This document shows, in pieces, positions 7,947 to 16,257 of a DNA stretch of 64,000 nucleotides. A program made the translations under genes and the position numbers. Position 1 is the first letter of the stretch. Every line of letters starts with the position of its first letter. The notes beneath the pieces are model-generated. The model had not been told where the DNA came from. It ran no database searches and saw only the letters and a program-made list of their open reading frames with translations. Source of the stretch: an uncultured Bacillota bacterium (GTDB lineage: Bacteria; Bacillota_I; Bacilli_A; RFN20; CAG-631); NCBI GenBank assembly GCA_902491575.1, contig CABUID010000003.1, forward strand, positions 62,001-126,000. Direction: 5' to 3'.

Positions 7947-9115
7947 TTCATATGTGTGTCTAATTGATTAAATATCAAAACATATTTTAATGGATTAAAC
8001 CGTTGATGACCAACTACTAAATAGTCTTTATCCAAAGTTGAAAAATTAAATTTTCGACCTCCAATTACGGAAGCAATTGTAATATTTCTTATAAATATAT
8101 TTTGTTTTTGGTTTCCTTCAAAAATAAGTTCCTTATTCGTTAATTTTATGTTTCCTTTATGAATCAATTTTCTTCTTTTTCGAAGTGTCGTTTCATAAAT
8201 TTTTACCTTTTCATCTATAAATATAGTTTCGATATCGTTATAATTTAATTCTCTACACCATTTCTTTTGAAATTCATACCAATCATTTAAAATAGCAAAA
8301 GTAAATTTTTCATTTTCAGATTTTAAATGTAAATTTGGTGTATATTCTACTTTTAAATTACATTTTCGACAATATAAAAATTCATTTTTTGAATATAAAG
8401 TTTGAACACTTTGACAACAAGGACAAACAAAAAGCATTCTTTCTAAATATTCTGCCCGTTTTTTACTATAATAGTTTTGATTACTTTCACTATCGTAAAC
8501 TTTTAAATTTTCTTTAATGATACTAAAAAGTTCATCATCACTCATTTTTTCATATTCTTCAGGAAGAATTTTCTTTTTGATTTCTCCATAATATGGTCCT
8601 TTTCTTTTATGTTTTGCAAAACGAGGCATGATACCATTACCACCATGTAAATTATATAAAATCAAAGGTATCTTTGACGCTTTAATTAATTTTGCAACAC
8701 TATTATCGATAAAAAATTGAAATTCCGCATAACTTCTATTTCCTTCAGGAAAAAGACCAATAGACCCTTTTTCTTTTATAATTGTTAAAATACTTTTTAT
8801 ACATTTTGGATCAACGGCAGCCTTTTTCTTGGGTATTGCTCCAAAACATTTCCCAACAATAAGTCTACCAAAAAAACTTGAGAAAACACTATCCGAACAA
8901 ACATAATAAATCGGTTTATTGAAAGCCATACTGATTAAAATTGGATCATAATCGGTTTGATGATTAGATAGTATAAATACATTTTCATTTTTAGACAAGC
9001 ATTCCATTTTTGGACGTTTATAACCATAAAACCAACGAAAAATAAGATTACAAGGTATTCGCACTAACTCTACAAATAATTGATGTTTTTTCTTTACTAA
9101 TTTATTTTTTTTCAT
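7910..9115 (-). CDS. PlsC-like 1-acylglycerol-3-phosphate acyltransferase with C-terminal zinc ribbon
   Basis: About 401 residues. The N-terminal half is a PlsC/LPLAT domain: the NHQTDYD box (HX4D, near residues 51-57) and the FPEGNRS box (near 122-128). These bind and acylate glycerol-phosphate-type acceptors at the membrane. Around residues 230-260, CPCC and CRKC pairs form a probable zinc ribbon, followed by ~140 residues I do not recognise. Typical PlsC proteins are about 240 residues, so the tail is extra. The ATG at 9115 follows GGTGAT; the in-frame GTG at 9127 is less likely. Single-gene transcript. The true acceptor is unknown. Confidence 0.8.
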   Translation of the reverse strand: MKKNKLVKKKHQLFVELVRIPCNLIFRWFYGYKRPKMECLSKNENVFILSNHQTDYDPILISMAFNKPIYYVCSDSVFSSFFGRLIVGKCFGAIPKKKAAVDPKCIKSILTIIKEKGSIGLFPEGNRSYAEFQFFIDNSVAKLIKASKIPLILYNLHGGNGIMPRFAKHKRKGPYYGEIKKKILPEEYEKMSDDELFSIIKENLKVYDSESNQNYYSKKRAEYLERMLFVCPCCQSVQTLYSKNEFLYCRKCNLKVEYTPNLHLKSENEKFTFAILNDWYEFQKKWCRELNYNDIETIFIDEKVKIYETTLRKRRKLIHKGNIKLTNKELIFEGNQKQNIFIRNITIASVIGGRKFNFSTLDKDYLVVGHQRFNPLKYVLIFNQLDTHMKEKGNDKYYTII

Positions 9116-9183
9116 ACTTATCACCACTTGTTTTATATTATAAACTATTTTTTATATTTTTTCTAATAGAAGTATTTTCCTTT

Positions 9184-9210
9184 GTGTCAATCATGAATGA
9201 TTTAGTGTCA
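9184..9210. promoter_or_regulatory. Candidate operator: palindrome between two GTGTCA repeats
   Basis: AATCAT-GA-ATGATT (9189-9202) is a perfect inverted repeat flanked by direct GTGTCA repeats at 9184-9189 and 9205-9210. It lies upstream of the promoter of the plus-strand 554-residue gene, between two divergent genes. The symmetry is seen; a regulatory role is inferred. Confidence 0.35.
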
Positions 9211-9235
9211 TTTCTTATTATATATTTATTTTGCA

Positions 9236-9264
9236 TTTTCAAAAAAACAATATTTTATTATAAT
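9236..9264 (+). promoter_or_regulatory. Probable promoter of the 554-residue gene
   Basis: TATAAT at 9259-9264, with a weak -35 (TTTTCA at 9236-9241) and 17-base spacing. Transcription would start just before the AAAGGAG ribosome site at 9271, giving a very short leader. Confidence 0.5.
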
Positions 9265-9286
9265 TTTTTCAAAGGAGAATTATAAA

Positions 9287-10951
9287 ATGATCAATAAAAT
9301 GGAATTAAGATTTTCATCAATAAAAGACTTTTTTACAGAAAAAAATACGGTTTTAAACTATACGATGAAAGTACCCTATACCGATACTTATCGTGTAACT
9401 TTTAAAAAATTAGCATCTGTCGCAATTTATGATGATAACCATCAATTAATCAAGGAAGCAAGTGATACTTTTGAAATCTTTTTAAATCAAGATCAAATTG
9501 TTAAAGTCGTCCTCAACAAAGGAAATGGAAACACTTGTGATGTTAAAATAATGGCCCTTCATCATAAAGCTGTCATGCCCTATGAGCCTTATCAACAACT
9601 AAATACGAGAAAATTAAGAACGCATGGAGATGCAAGTAAAGACCCTTTAACACCTGCGGTAATTAAAAGTGTTAAAAGAGATGATGGTTTAGGATTATAT
9701 ATTAATTGTAACAATCCTGAAAAATTAACTCAACACGATATTGGCAAAGCATTGTCCCGTGTAAATGTTTCGAATAAAAAAGTATTTTTCACTTTTGAAC
9801 ATAATAATCTTGATGAACCTTTTTACTATGGCTATCAAGTAAAAAATACTGGAAAAGAAGATTTATATATTACTGTTTTAAATATGGGTCTTCATTTAGA
9901 TGGACCAGGCTGTTGGCTTGGAGAAAAAGAATGGATCGATTTTTATAACGTAAACTTTCGATTTGATGGTTCTAAATGGACAGATAAACAAAAAGAATCT
10001 TTTAAAGACTTCTTTAATTTCTCAAATCAATATAAAGCCCCTAAAAATCAACCGATAACTTACCGCATACCAAGTGGAAAATATATTTATGTAATGGGTG
10101 GAACTACCAAAGATGCCTATAAACATATCAACGTATGGAAAACTGCAGATAAAGTTGTAAATGGAGGTTGTTCGAATGGTGTTGTATTATTTGATGTAAT
10201 TGGTGAAGCAGAAGGTAGTTTTTTTGTGTATACGAATCCTAATCAAATTAAAAATAATACTTCTCACCAAGGTTATGTCGTACAACGTGATGGACATGAT
10301 TATGGTTCACAATATGTTGGCTATGATAACTGTCATGGAGTTGTAGATACGCATTTACTTTATACTTTTAACGATTTAACAAAGCCACAAGATTTACCTG
10401 TAACATTTACCAACTATTATGTAGATGAATTACCAAAAGAAAAAATACCTTATCTAAAACTAAATAGTGTTGCTCATCAACAAACATTGAATTATTTTGC
10501 ATCTCATATGAATCCTCAAAATGCCCATGATGTTGTTGGTACAGATATGACGAAATACTATACGATCAACGACAAAGGTGAAGAAATATGTATTGACGCA
10601 GATCATTTAGATGGACATGGAAATGTTTCAAATATCGGAAACTGGATGATGGACTACATGGATTATTATACTTTCGTCAATCAAGGAGACCAAGATAGAG
10701 AAGTCACCATCGACATGAGAAATACAGGTTCTATTTGTGTATTTATACGCGATAAAAATGGCAAATTAACTCGATTTGCACCTCAATTTACTATTATGCA
10801 TACATCCTTAAATGGTCCTGAATATTCTATTAAAGATCATTTTGAATATACTATCAAAATTAAAGCCCATAGTATTAAACAATTTATTATTGAATATAAT
10901 CTATTAGCTAATTCATGTGGCTATGTCGTTCGAAAAACGAAATTAAAATAA
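9287..10951 (+). CDS. Unrecognised 554-residue soluble protein
   Basis: I do not recognise this family. The ATG follows AAAGGAG at good spacing. The protein has no signal peptide, lipobox or membrane helix, so it looks cytosolic. It is rich in aromatic residues, Asn and Gly, with alternating polar/hydrophobic stretches suggesting several beta-sandwich-like domains. Notable segments are LHLDGPGCWLGEKEW (near residue 204), YIYVMGGTTKDAY (near 268), and a His/Asp/Gly-rich part, VQRDGHDYGSQYVGYDNCHG (near 335). The last ~100 residues again look beta-rich. It has its own promoter and terminator and opposes all neighbours. A carbohydrate- or metal-related role is conceivable but unsupported. Confidence 0.6.
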   Translation: MINKMELRFSSIKDFFTEKNTVLNYTMKVPYTDTYRVTFKKLASVAIYDDNHQLIKEASDTFEIFLNQDQIVKVVLNKGNGNTCDVKIMALHHKAVMPYEPYQQLNTRKLRTHGDASKDPLTPAVIKSVKRDDGLGLYINCNNPEKLTQHDIGKALSRVNVSNKKVFFTFEHNNLDEPFYYGYQVKNTGKEDLYITVLNMGLHLDGPGCWLGEKEWIDFYNVNFRFDGSKWTDKQKESFKDFFNFSNQYKAPKNQPITYRIPSGKYIYVMGGTTKDAYKHINVWKTADKVVNGGCSNGVVLFDVIGEAEGSFFVYTNPNQIKNNTSHQGYVVQRDGHDYGSQYVGYDNCHGVVDTHLLYTFNDLTKPQDLPVTFTNYYVDELPKEKIPYLKLNSVAHQQTLNYFASHMNPQNAHDVVGTDMTKYYTINDKGEEICIDADHLDGHGNVSNIGNWMMDYMDYYTFVNQGDQDREVTIDMRNTGSICVFIRDKNGKLTRFAPQFTIMHTSLNGPEYSIKDHFEYTIKIKAHSIKQFIIEYNLLANSCGYVVRKTKLK

Positions 10952-10961
10952 TTATTTCTTA

Positions 10962-10986
10962 AGATGTTCTAATTAGAACATCTTTT
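10962..10986 (+). terminator. Terminator of the 554-residue gene
   Basis: AGATGTTCT - AATT - AGAACATCT is a perfect nine-base-pair stem followed by TTTT, 11 bases after the stop. Confidence 0.85.
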
Positions 10987-10990
10987 TCTT

Positions 10991-11027
10991 TAAAAAAAGA
11001 TTGTAGCTTAGCCAAACTACAATCTTT
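10991..11027 (-). terminator. Terminator of the VWA-MoxR operon
   Basis: An 11-base-pair stem, AAAGATTGTAG pairing with CTACAATCTTT across a ten-base loop, followed on the minus strand by a T run. It overlaps the stop codon of the last operon gene and faces the plus-strand terminator next to it. Confidence 0.85.
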
Positions 11028-12855
11028 ATTTTGATAAACAATATAATATCCAATCAAAAAGTAATAAGCAAACTCCAATGAGCAATAAAATATAGGTTAA
11101 ATCATAAGAACTTGTCCGTATTCCCTCTACTTTTTCACCCATTAAAACTAATGACTTTTCACTTATAACTGGATTACTTTCTAAAATAGAAAACGAAGAA
11201 TAAAATTTTATTTTTTTATTTTCACCATTTGCATTGACATGAATCTCATATTCGCCTACTTCATTTAAAGTATAAGAAACTACACTTTCTGAATTACAAT
11301 CTAAAAATGAAATTTTTTCAGAAGGAGATATCACTTCAATCGATTCACAATTGGGTAATACATTAATTGAAATTTCATTTCCACAAGAATAAGCATAGCC
11401 ATTCATCACTTCTGGTACAGTATAGTTCAAAAAATTCTTCATCAGGACAATAAAATCCATTAATAAAGGTAAATTCGAATCATGTAAGTCAAAGGCAAAT
11501 ACCACTTCACGCGTTAAATTCTCATTTAAACCAGCAAAAACAACAGGCTGTCCCTCGTAAGTTAAAATAGGTGTAAAAGAATTATAAATACTGTATTTTA
11601 AATATTTAGAAATGTAGATTTTATCTTCTTTTATATTTTCAGTAAGAACCTTATAAAATGAACTAGTATCATTTGTATAATTTAATAATCCCGCTTCATC
11701 TAAAACCACTTGATTTTGATAAACAAATCCTGAAGAAGCAATGTTTGAATCAACATCAAACATCCAAATTCCTCCGTCAGTCGGTAATTCTAAAGGCGCA
11801 TAGCCATCAAATACATATAAATCATAACCAGTCACATTATTATAGGTATTTGAACTATAAATATCAATATCACTACTCCCCATTGCACTCAATATCGTTT
11901 GAATATAAAATGGATTTTCAGAAACAATAGCCGATTTAAATCGTTCTCTTGGTTCGTGTAAAAAAACGGTATATTGATTATCTAAATCTAAAGAATCTGA
12001 ATTCGTAATCTCGACTGTTAACTTTTCAAAATCTGTTTCTAAAATATTAAAATTAAAACGACATTTTATTAATTTTTTTACATTTACAATTTGAGATTTA
12101 ATGGCCACATCATCTAGCCATAAACGAACATTCAAATTTGCATCATTCGTATAGGAAAAAATATCCCCTTCAATGTTAATATGACCATCCTCTATCGTAT
12201 AATCACAATTCGTAATCGCATAATTATCAACACTTTTTGCAACATTGATAACCTCTATATTTTCAGTACTTTCATAGCTTTTATCGGTAAAATAATAGGC
12301 TTGTATGGAAGGATCTAAATAAAATGCCTCTTGAAGAAGCAAAAGCGCATCATCGATGGTAGAAAACATATTGGAAACTTTTAAAGAGGATAATGCCGTA
12401 TATACTTCATCTTTCGATTCTGTTTCTTTTAGAATATAGCGTGTATTATCACATAACATAATAATCGAATAACAACTACCATTTTTAGATTTTTGAACCA
12501 TTGAAGAAATCTTTTCTTTTGCAATATCAAAACGATTTTTATCGCCATCTTGAATATTCATACTTCCTGAATTATCTATAATAAAATAAATATTTTCTGC
12601 AGCATTGTGCGTATAAACTACAGGTTGTGCTAAAGAAAAAGAAAAAACAATAGCAATAAAAATTTGTAATAAAAGTATCCAAGGTTGACTAATCTTACTT
12701 AATGGTATTTTTTTCTTTTCAAATCTTTCACTGACAAGCCAAATATACGTAGAAGAAACTTCTTTTTCTTTAAACTTGTGCAAGATGAAATAGAAAATGA
12801 TTAATAAAGGAATAGCTATCAAAGCTAGCAAACCAAAAGGATTTTTTAAAGTCAT
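11026..12855 (-). CDS. BatA-like membrane protein with von Willebrand factor A domain
   Basis: About 609 residues. Residues 1-80 hold two helices and the BatA N-terminal pattern (LKNPFGLLALIAIPLLI). A VWA domain follows with the MIDAS motif DNSGSM near residue 100, then ~300 mostly beta residues and a C-terminal helix (ILLLIGVCLLLFDWIL). The domain would face outside between two membrane anchors. The ATG at 12855 overlaps the previous stop (TAATG) and has AGGAGA upstream. The frame extends 33 codons further upstream, but that stretch is the overlapping DUF58 gene. Last gene of the operon. Known relatives (BatA/aerotolerance group) work with MoxR ATPases; the target here is unknown. Confidence 0.8.
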   Translation of the reverse strand: MTLKNPFGLLALIAIPLLIIFYFILHKFKEKEVSSTYIWLVSERFEKKKIPLSKISQPWILLLQIFIAIVFSFSLAQPVVYTHNAAENIYFIIDNSGSMNIQDGDKNRFDIAKEKISSMVQKSKNGSCYSIIMLCDNTRYILKETESKDEVYTALSSLKVSNMFSTIDDALLLLQEAFYLDPSIQAYYFTDKSYESTENIEVINVAKSVDNYAITNCDYTIEDGHINIEGDIFSYTNDANLNVRLWLDDVAIKSQIVNVKKLIKCRFNFNILETDFEKLTVEITNSDSLDLDNQYTVFLHEPRERFKSAIVSENPFYIQTILSAMGSSDIDIYSSNTYNNVTGYDLYVFDGYAPLELPTDGGIWMFDVDSNIASSGFVYQNQVVLDEAGLLNYTNDTSSFYKVLTENIKEDKIYISKYLKYSIYNSFTPILTYEGQPVVFAGLNENLTREVVFAFDLHDSNLPLLMDFIVLMKNFLNYTVPEVMNGYAYSCGNEISINVLPNCESIEVISPSEKISFLDCNSESVVSYTLNEVGEYEIHVNANGENKKIKFYSSFSILESNPVISEKSLVLMGEKVEGIRTSSYDLTYILLLIGVCLLLFDWILYCLSK

Positions 12856-13736
12856 TATTTTATAATCTCCTTTCTTGCTAATTTGGAAAAGATGATTTCT
12901 TCTAGTCGATCTTCTGTGGATACTAAAAGATACTGAGCATTTCTTGAATGACAAAAAACTTCTAACTTCTTTGTTACATAATCCAATGCTTTTTGATAAG
13001 ACTTCAAAGTTTCTTTTGTAATATTCTTTTTATAAGAAGCAGCTCCTTCTGAATCCAAATAAACATATTTACCAAGCAATTGAGGATTCATTTCATCTTT
13101 GGATAAAAGCTGCATGCAAATAACATCTCTTCTTTTAATGCGTAAATGATCAATAGCATTTTCATAATTATTATCCGTTAGAAAATCTGAAATAATTAAA
13201 GATACTCCATCTCCATATCCAACTTTAGATCCCATAATCGCTTTACTCAATTGACAATCACCCTTAAAATCTATCTCACTTAATTTAGAAATATTTTCCA
13301 AGTAAGCTTCTTTACCAATAATACCAGAAATGATTTCAACAATTTTATCATTTTGTATATAATAAACCGACACCTTATCCATCGATTTTACTGACAAGTA
13401 AGTAAATATAGATGCCAATTGTAAAGCTAACATTGATTTTTCATGATTTATTCCATCCATAGAAGCACTAGCATCAATATAAATTCGTGTATGCATTTGT
13501 CTTTCATCGAGATTTAACTTTAAATAAAGTTTTTCAAAACGAGAAAAAATACCCCAGTCAATCTTACGAATATCATCTCCTGGAATGTATTCCCTATAAT
13601 CACCAAATTCACAACTCGAGCCATAAGATTTTGTTTTATGTGTACCACCAAAACGGCCTGCCACATTATCTTTGACGAGTAACTCAATTTGATCGATATG
13701 AGATAAAATCTTCTCATTAATAACAAAATTGTTCAT
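12855..13736 (-). CDS. DUF58 protein (MoxR partner, degenerate VWA fold)
   Basis: 293 residues with the DUF58 signature YGSSCEFGDYREYIPGDD followed by RKIDWGIFSR and the MIDAS-like IYIDASASMD. DUF58 proteins are encoded next to MoxR AAA ATPases and are thought to be cytosolic adaptors with a VWA-like fold. No membrane helix is seen, unlike many DUF58 proteins that carry two N-terminal helices. The gene starts nine bases after the moxR stop and overlaps the BatA-like gene at TAATG, indicating coupling. Confidence 0.88.
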   Translation of the reverse strand: MNNFVINEKILSHIDQIELLVKDNVAGRFGGTHKTKSYGSSCEFGDYREYIPGDDIRKIDWGIFSRFEKLYLKLNLDERQMHTRIYIDASASMDGINHEKSMLALQLASIFTYLSVKSMDKVSVYYIQNDKIVEIISGIIGKEAYLENISKLSEIDFKGDCQLSKAIMGSKVGYGDGVSLIISDFLTDNNYENAIDHLRIKRRDVICMQLLSKDEMNPQLLGKYVYLDSEGAASYKKNITKETLKSYQKALDYVTKKLEVFCHSRNAQYLLVSTEDRLEEIIFSKLARKEIIK

Positions 13737-13745
13737 AATCTTACT

Positions 13746-14735
13746 CTATTTACAAAACTTTTTATTTTCTTTAATTAACATTTCAATGACATCATCAATT
13801 GTTAAATTATCATTAATGGCTTCATAATTAATTTTTATTCTATGTCTTAAAGTAGGATAAACTAACGCATTAATATCCTCATAAGACACATTAAAATTTC
13901 CATGCATTAAACTACGAACTTTTGCAGCTGTTACAAGTGCTTGTCCAGCACGAGGAGAAGCTCCATAACGAATGTATTTTTTAGCTGTTTCACTCGCCTC
14001 GTTTAACTCTGCATGTGTAGAAGAAACAAAATGAGATACATACTTTAAAACATCAGGGATAATCGGTACTTCCTTTGATAATTCTCTCATTTGCAATAAA
14101 GTTTCTCCATTAATTACGGAATTTGCGACTTCATCCATGGTCACTTGAGTCATTGAAATAATATCGTTTAATTCATCAATCGTTGGAAAACGCATGGTCA
14201 CTTTAAACATAAAACGATCCATTTGTGCTTCTGGTAATGGATATGTTCCATCTTGTTCAATAGGATTTTCTGTAGCTAAGACAAAGAATGGCTCTTGCAT
14301 AACATAAGATTTATTAGCAACCGTTACTTTATGTTCTTGCATAACTTCCAACATTGCAGATTGTGTTTTAGGAGTAGCACGATTAATTTCATCAGCAAGA
14401 ATTAAATTTGAGAAAATGGGTCCTTTTGAAAATATCATTTTCATTTTGCCATTTTCATCTTTTTCAATTACATTTGTACCTGTAATATCATAAGGCATTA
14501 AATCAGGTGTAAATTGAATTCTTGAAAAAGGTAAACTTAAAGCTTTAGCAAAAGAACGTACTAAACGAGTTTTCCCTACGCCAGGAACACCTTCTAAAAG
14601 AACGTTTCCTCCTGAAATAATAGCAATTAAAACATTTTCTACGATGTCATCTTGTCCAACAATATCTTTTTTTATTTCGTTTTTGATTTTATTAATTGAT
14701 TCACTGAATTCTTTTATTTGTTTTATTTTATCCAT
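13746..14735 (-). CDS. MoxR-family AAA+ ATPase
   Basis: 329 residues, the usual MoxR length. Walker A GVPGVGKT lies near residue 56, Walker B LILADEINRA near 115, sensor 1 region FFVLATENPIEQDGTYPLPEAQ after it, and the C-terminal lid has RYGASPRAGQAL. MoxR ATPases remodel or activate protein partners that carry VWA domains, and here three such partners flank it. It sits centrally in the five-gene operon, with gaps of 9-13 bases on each side. Confidence 0.93.
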   Translation of the reverse strand: MDKIKQIKEFSESINKIKNEIKKDIVGQDDIVENVLIAIISGGNVLLEGVPGVGKTRLVRSFAKALSLPFSRIQFTPDLMPYDITGTNVIEKDENGKMKMIFSKGPIFSNLILADEINRATPKTQSAMLEVMQEHKVTVANKSYVMQEPFFVLATENPIEQDGTYPLPEAQMDRFMFKVTMRFPTIDELNDIISMTQVTMDEVANSVINGETLLQMRELSKEVPIIPDVLKYVSHFVSSTHAELNEASETAKKYIRYGASPRAGQALVTAAKVRSLMHGNFNVSYEDINALVYPTLRHRIKINYEAINDNLTIDDVIEMLIKENKKFCK

Positions 14736-14748
14736 ATTTTATATACTC

Positions 14749-16257
14749 CTATTTTGAATCACTATCCGTATTACCATTATGATAAAGCAAACTGAAATAT
14801 TGATTAATGATTTCTTCCACACTTGGATCTAAATTGCCATCTTTTAATAAAGCAACAATCTCATTATAATACTCATCAATAAGTTTTCCATATTCAATGT
14901 TTGTATTACTATCTGGATCAAAAAGAGTTTCTGTATCAGCATATTTTATTCCTTCATAGTCATCATCTTTTTGATCATTGCTGGAATTATCTTCATTTCC
15001 TGAAGAATCTTGAGAACTATCTTCACTTCCTTGATTTGAATCAGATCCACTATTTTCATTGGAGGTTTCATTGCTCATATCTCCACTCATGTCCTCATTT
15101 GGTTGACTAGGTTGTTTTTCAGGATTTTCTAAAATATCTTTAATTTGATTTAATATTTCAAGAACTTCTTCACACATTTCAATAGCAATTTCTTGATGAT
15201 TCAATGCCGTCCAAATATCTAATTTAGCCGTTTCAATTGTCGTTTTTATTTCATCTTTTATATTTTCTTTATTTGTTTTCTTTGAATAATTGCTGAAAGT
15301 TTTACTTAATTTTAAAATCACAGCATACAATTCATCCGTCTCTTTCACTTCTGTAGAAGCTAACGCGTCAGAAAATGTTGTAGCGTATTTAGCAAGTAAA
15401 TTATCTAAACCTTTTCCAGTAAGAAATTGAAGTTGATCATTAATATCATCCAAAGCTTTATTTAAATCTTTTTGTTTCACTTGGATAATGGCAGTTCCTA
15501 AATCTGTTTCGAAATCATTTTTCATTAAATATTCTTTCAATGCTTCTCCAATTTGATTTCCAGAAATATCTTCATCCATGATGACATAAACCTTATCAAT
15601 TGCTTGATTAACTACTTCCAATTTTTCATTATTTGTTAATTCTTCTGACTGAACAGCATATAATACTTCATATAAAATATCGAGTAATTTATTTTTAATC
15701 ACTTCGTCAATTCTTGAAAACTCAACTTCATTGATAATTTCATCAATTTTATCATTAATATTATCGTTTGGATCCACATTAACAATTGGAGCTTTTGCTT
15801 GCTTTTTAGGCGTTAATACCGAATATGTAAAGGACCCACTAGATAAAATCATCACAATAAATCCTAACATAGCTATTCTTAACGGTAATTGACTAGGAGA
15901 AAATTTGGATAAGATTCTATTTGTTTCTTCCCTTTGAACGACCATCATTGGTTGATTTGAATCTTTATAATAAACCATTGTCTTTACTTTTTCATTTAAA
16001 TTTAATTCTTTATCTAAGCGCGCTGCTATTTTACTTTCATTTGGTCTTAATATCAAAAAGAAAACAAGAAAAGAAACGAGTAAGGTAGAAAGACCAATGA
16101 TTACACAAAGACTATAATCTAATTTTAAAATCAAATTTTTTACAAGTATCAATAAAACAGATATTGTAAATAATCCCAACGATACAGCATATAAAGCACA
16201 TTGGATAAGTGCTTCCAAATATATTTTTTTACGGAATCTTTTAATTTGTTGATTCAT
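14749..16257 (-). CDS. Membrane protein with long helical and acidic Ser-rich region, MoxR cluster
   Basis: 502 residues. Two N-terminal helices (about 17-42 and 48-70) and a third (about 128-148) precede a long predicted helical domain (about 165-375). Next comes an acidic Ser/Asn/Asp/Gln-rich linker (about 385-430), then a helical tail. The topology recalls the DUF4175-type proteins that accompany MoxR/VWA genes, but I cannot confirm the family. The gene overlaps the end of the upstream VWA gene by 17 bases. The low-complexity linker probably separates two functional parts on the outer face. Confidence 0.7.
   Translation of the reverse strand: MNQQIKRFRKKIYLEALIQCALYAVSLGLFTISVLLILVKNLILKLDYSLCVIIGLSTLLVSFLVFFLILRPNESKIAARLDKELNLNEKVKTMVYYKDSNQPMMVVQREETNRILSKFSPSQLPLRIAMLGFIVMILSSGSFTYSVLTPKKQAKAPIVNVDPNDNINDKIDEIINEVEFSRIDEVIKNKLLDILYEVLYAVQSEELTNNEKLEVVNQAIDKVYVIMDEDISGNQIGEALKEYLMKNDFETDLGTAIIQVKQKDLNKALDDINDQLQFLTGKGLDNLLAKYATTFSDALASTEVKETDELYAVILKLSKTFSNYSKKTNKENIKDEIKTTIETAKLDIWTALNHQEIAIEMCEEVLEILNQIKDILENPEKQPSQPNEDMSGDMSNETSNENSGSDSNQGSEDSSQDSSGNEDNSSNDQKDDDYEGIKYADTETLFDPDSNTNIEYGKLIDEYYNEIVALLKDGNLDPSVEEIINQYFSLLYHNGNTDSDSK

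Noticed and set aside
8335..8517. Plus-strand ORF opposite the acyltransferase gene
   Set aside because: Lies wholly inside a well-supported gene, has no ribosome site and a biased composition typical of antisense frames. Similar antisense frames at 11673-11930, 13487-13675, 14901-15110, 20642-20851, 21808-22161, 23113-23406, 40596-40805, 48749-48982, 52900-53223, 53872-54117 and 61821-62111 were rejected for the same reason.
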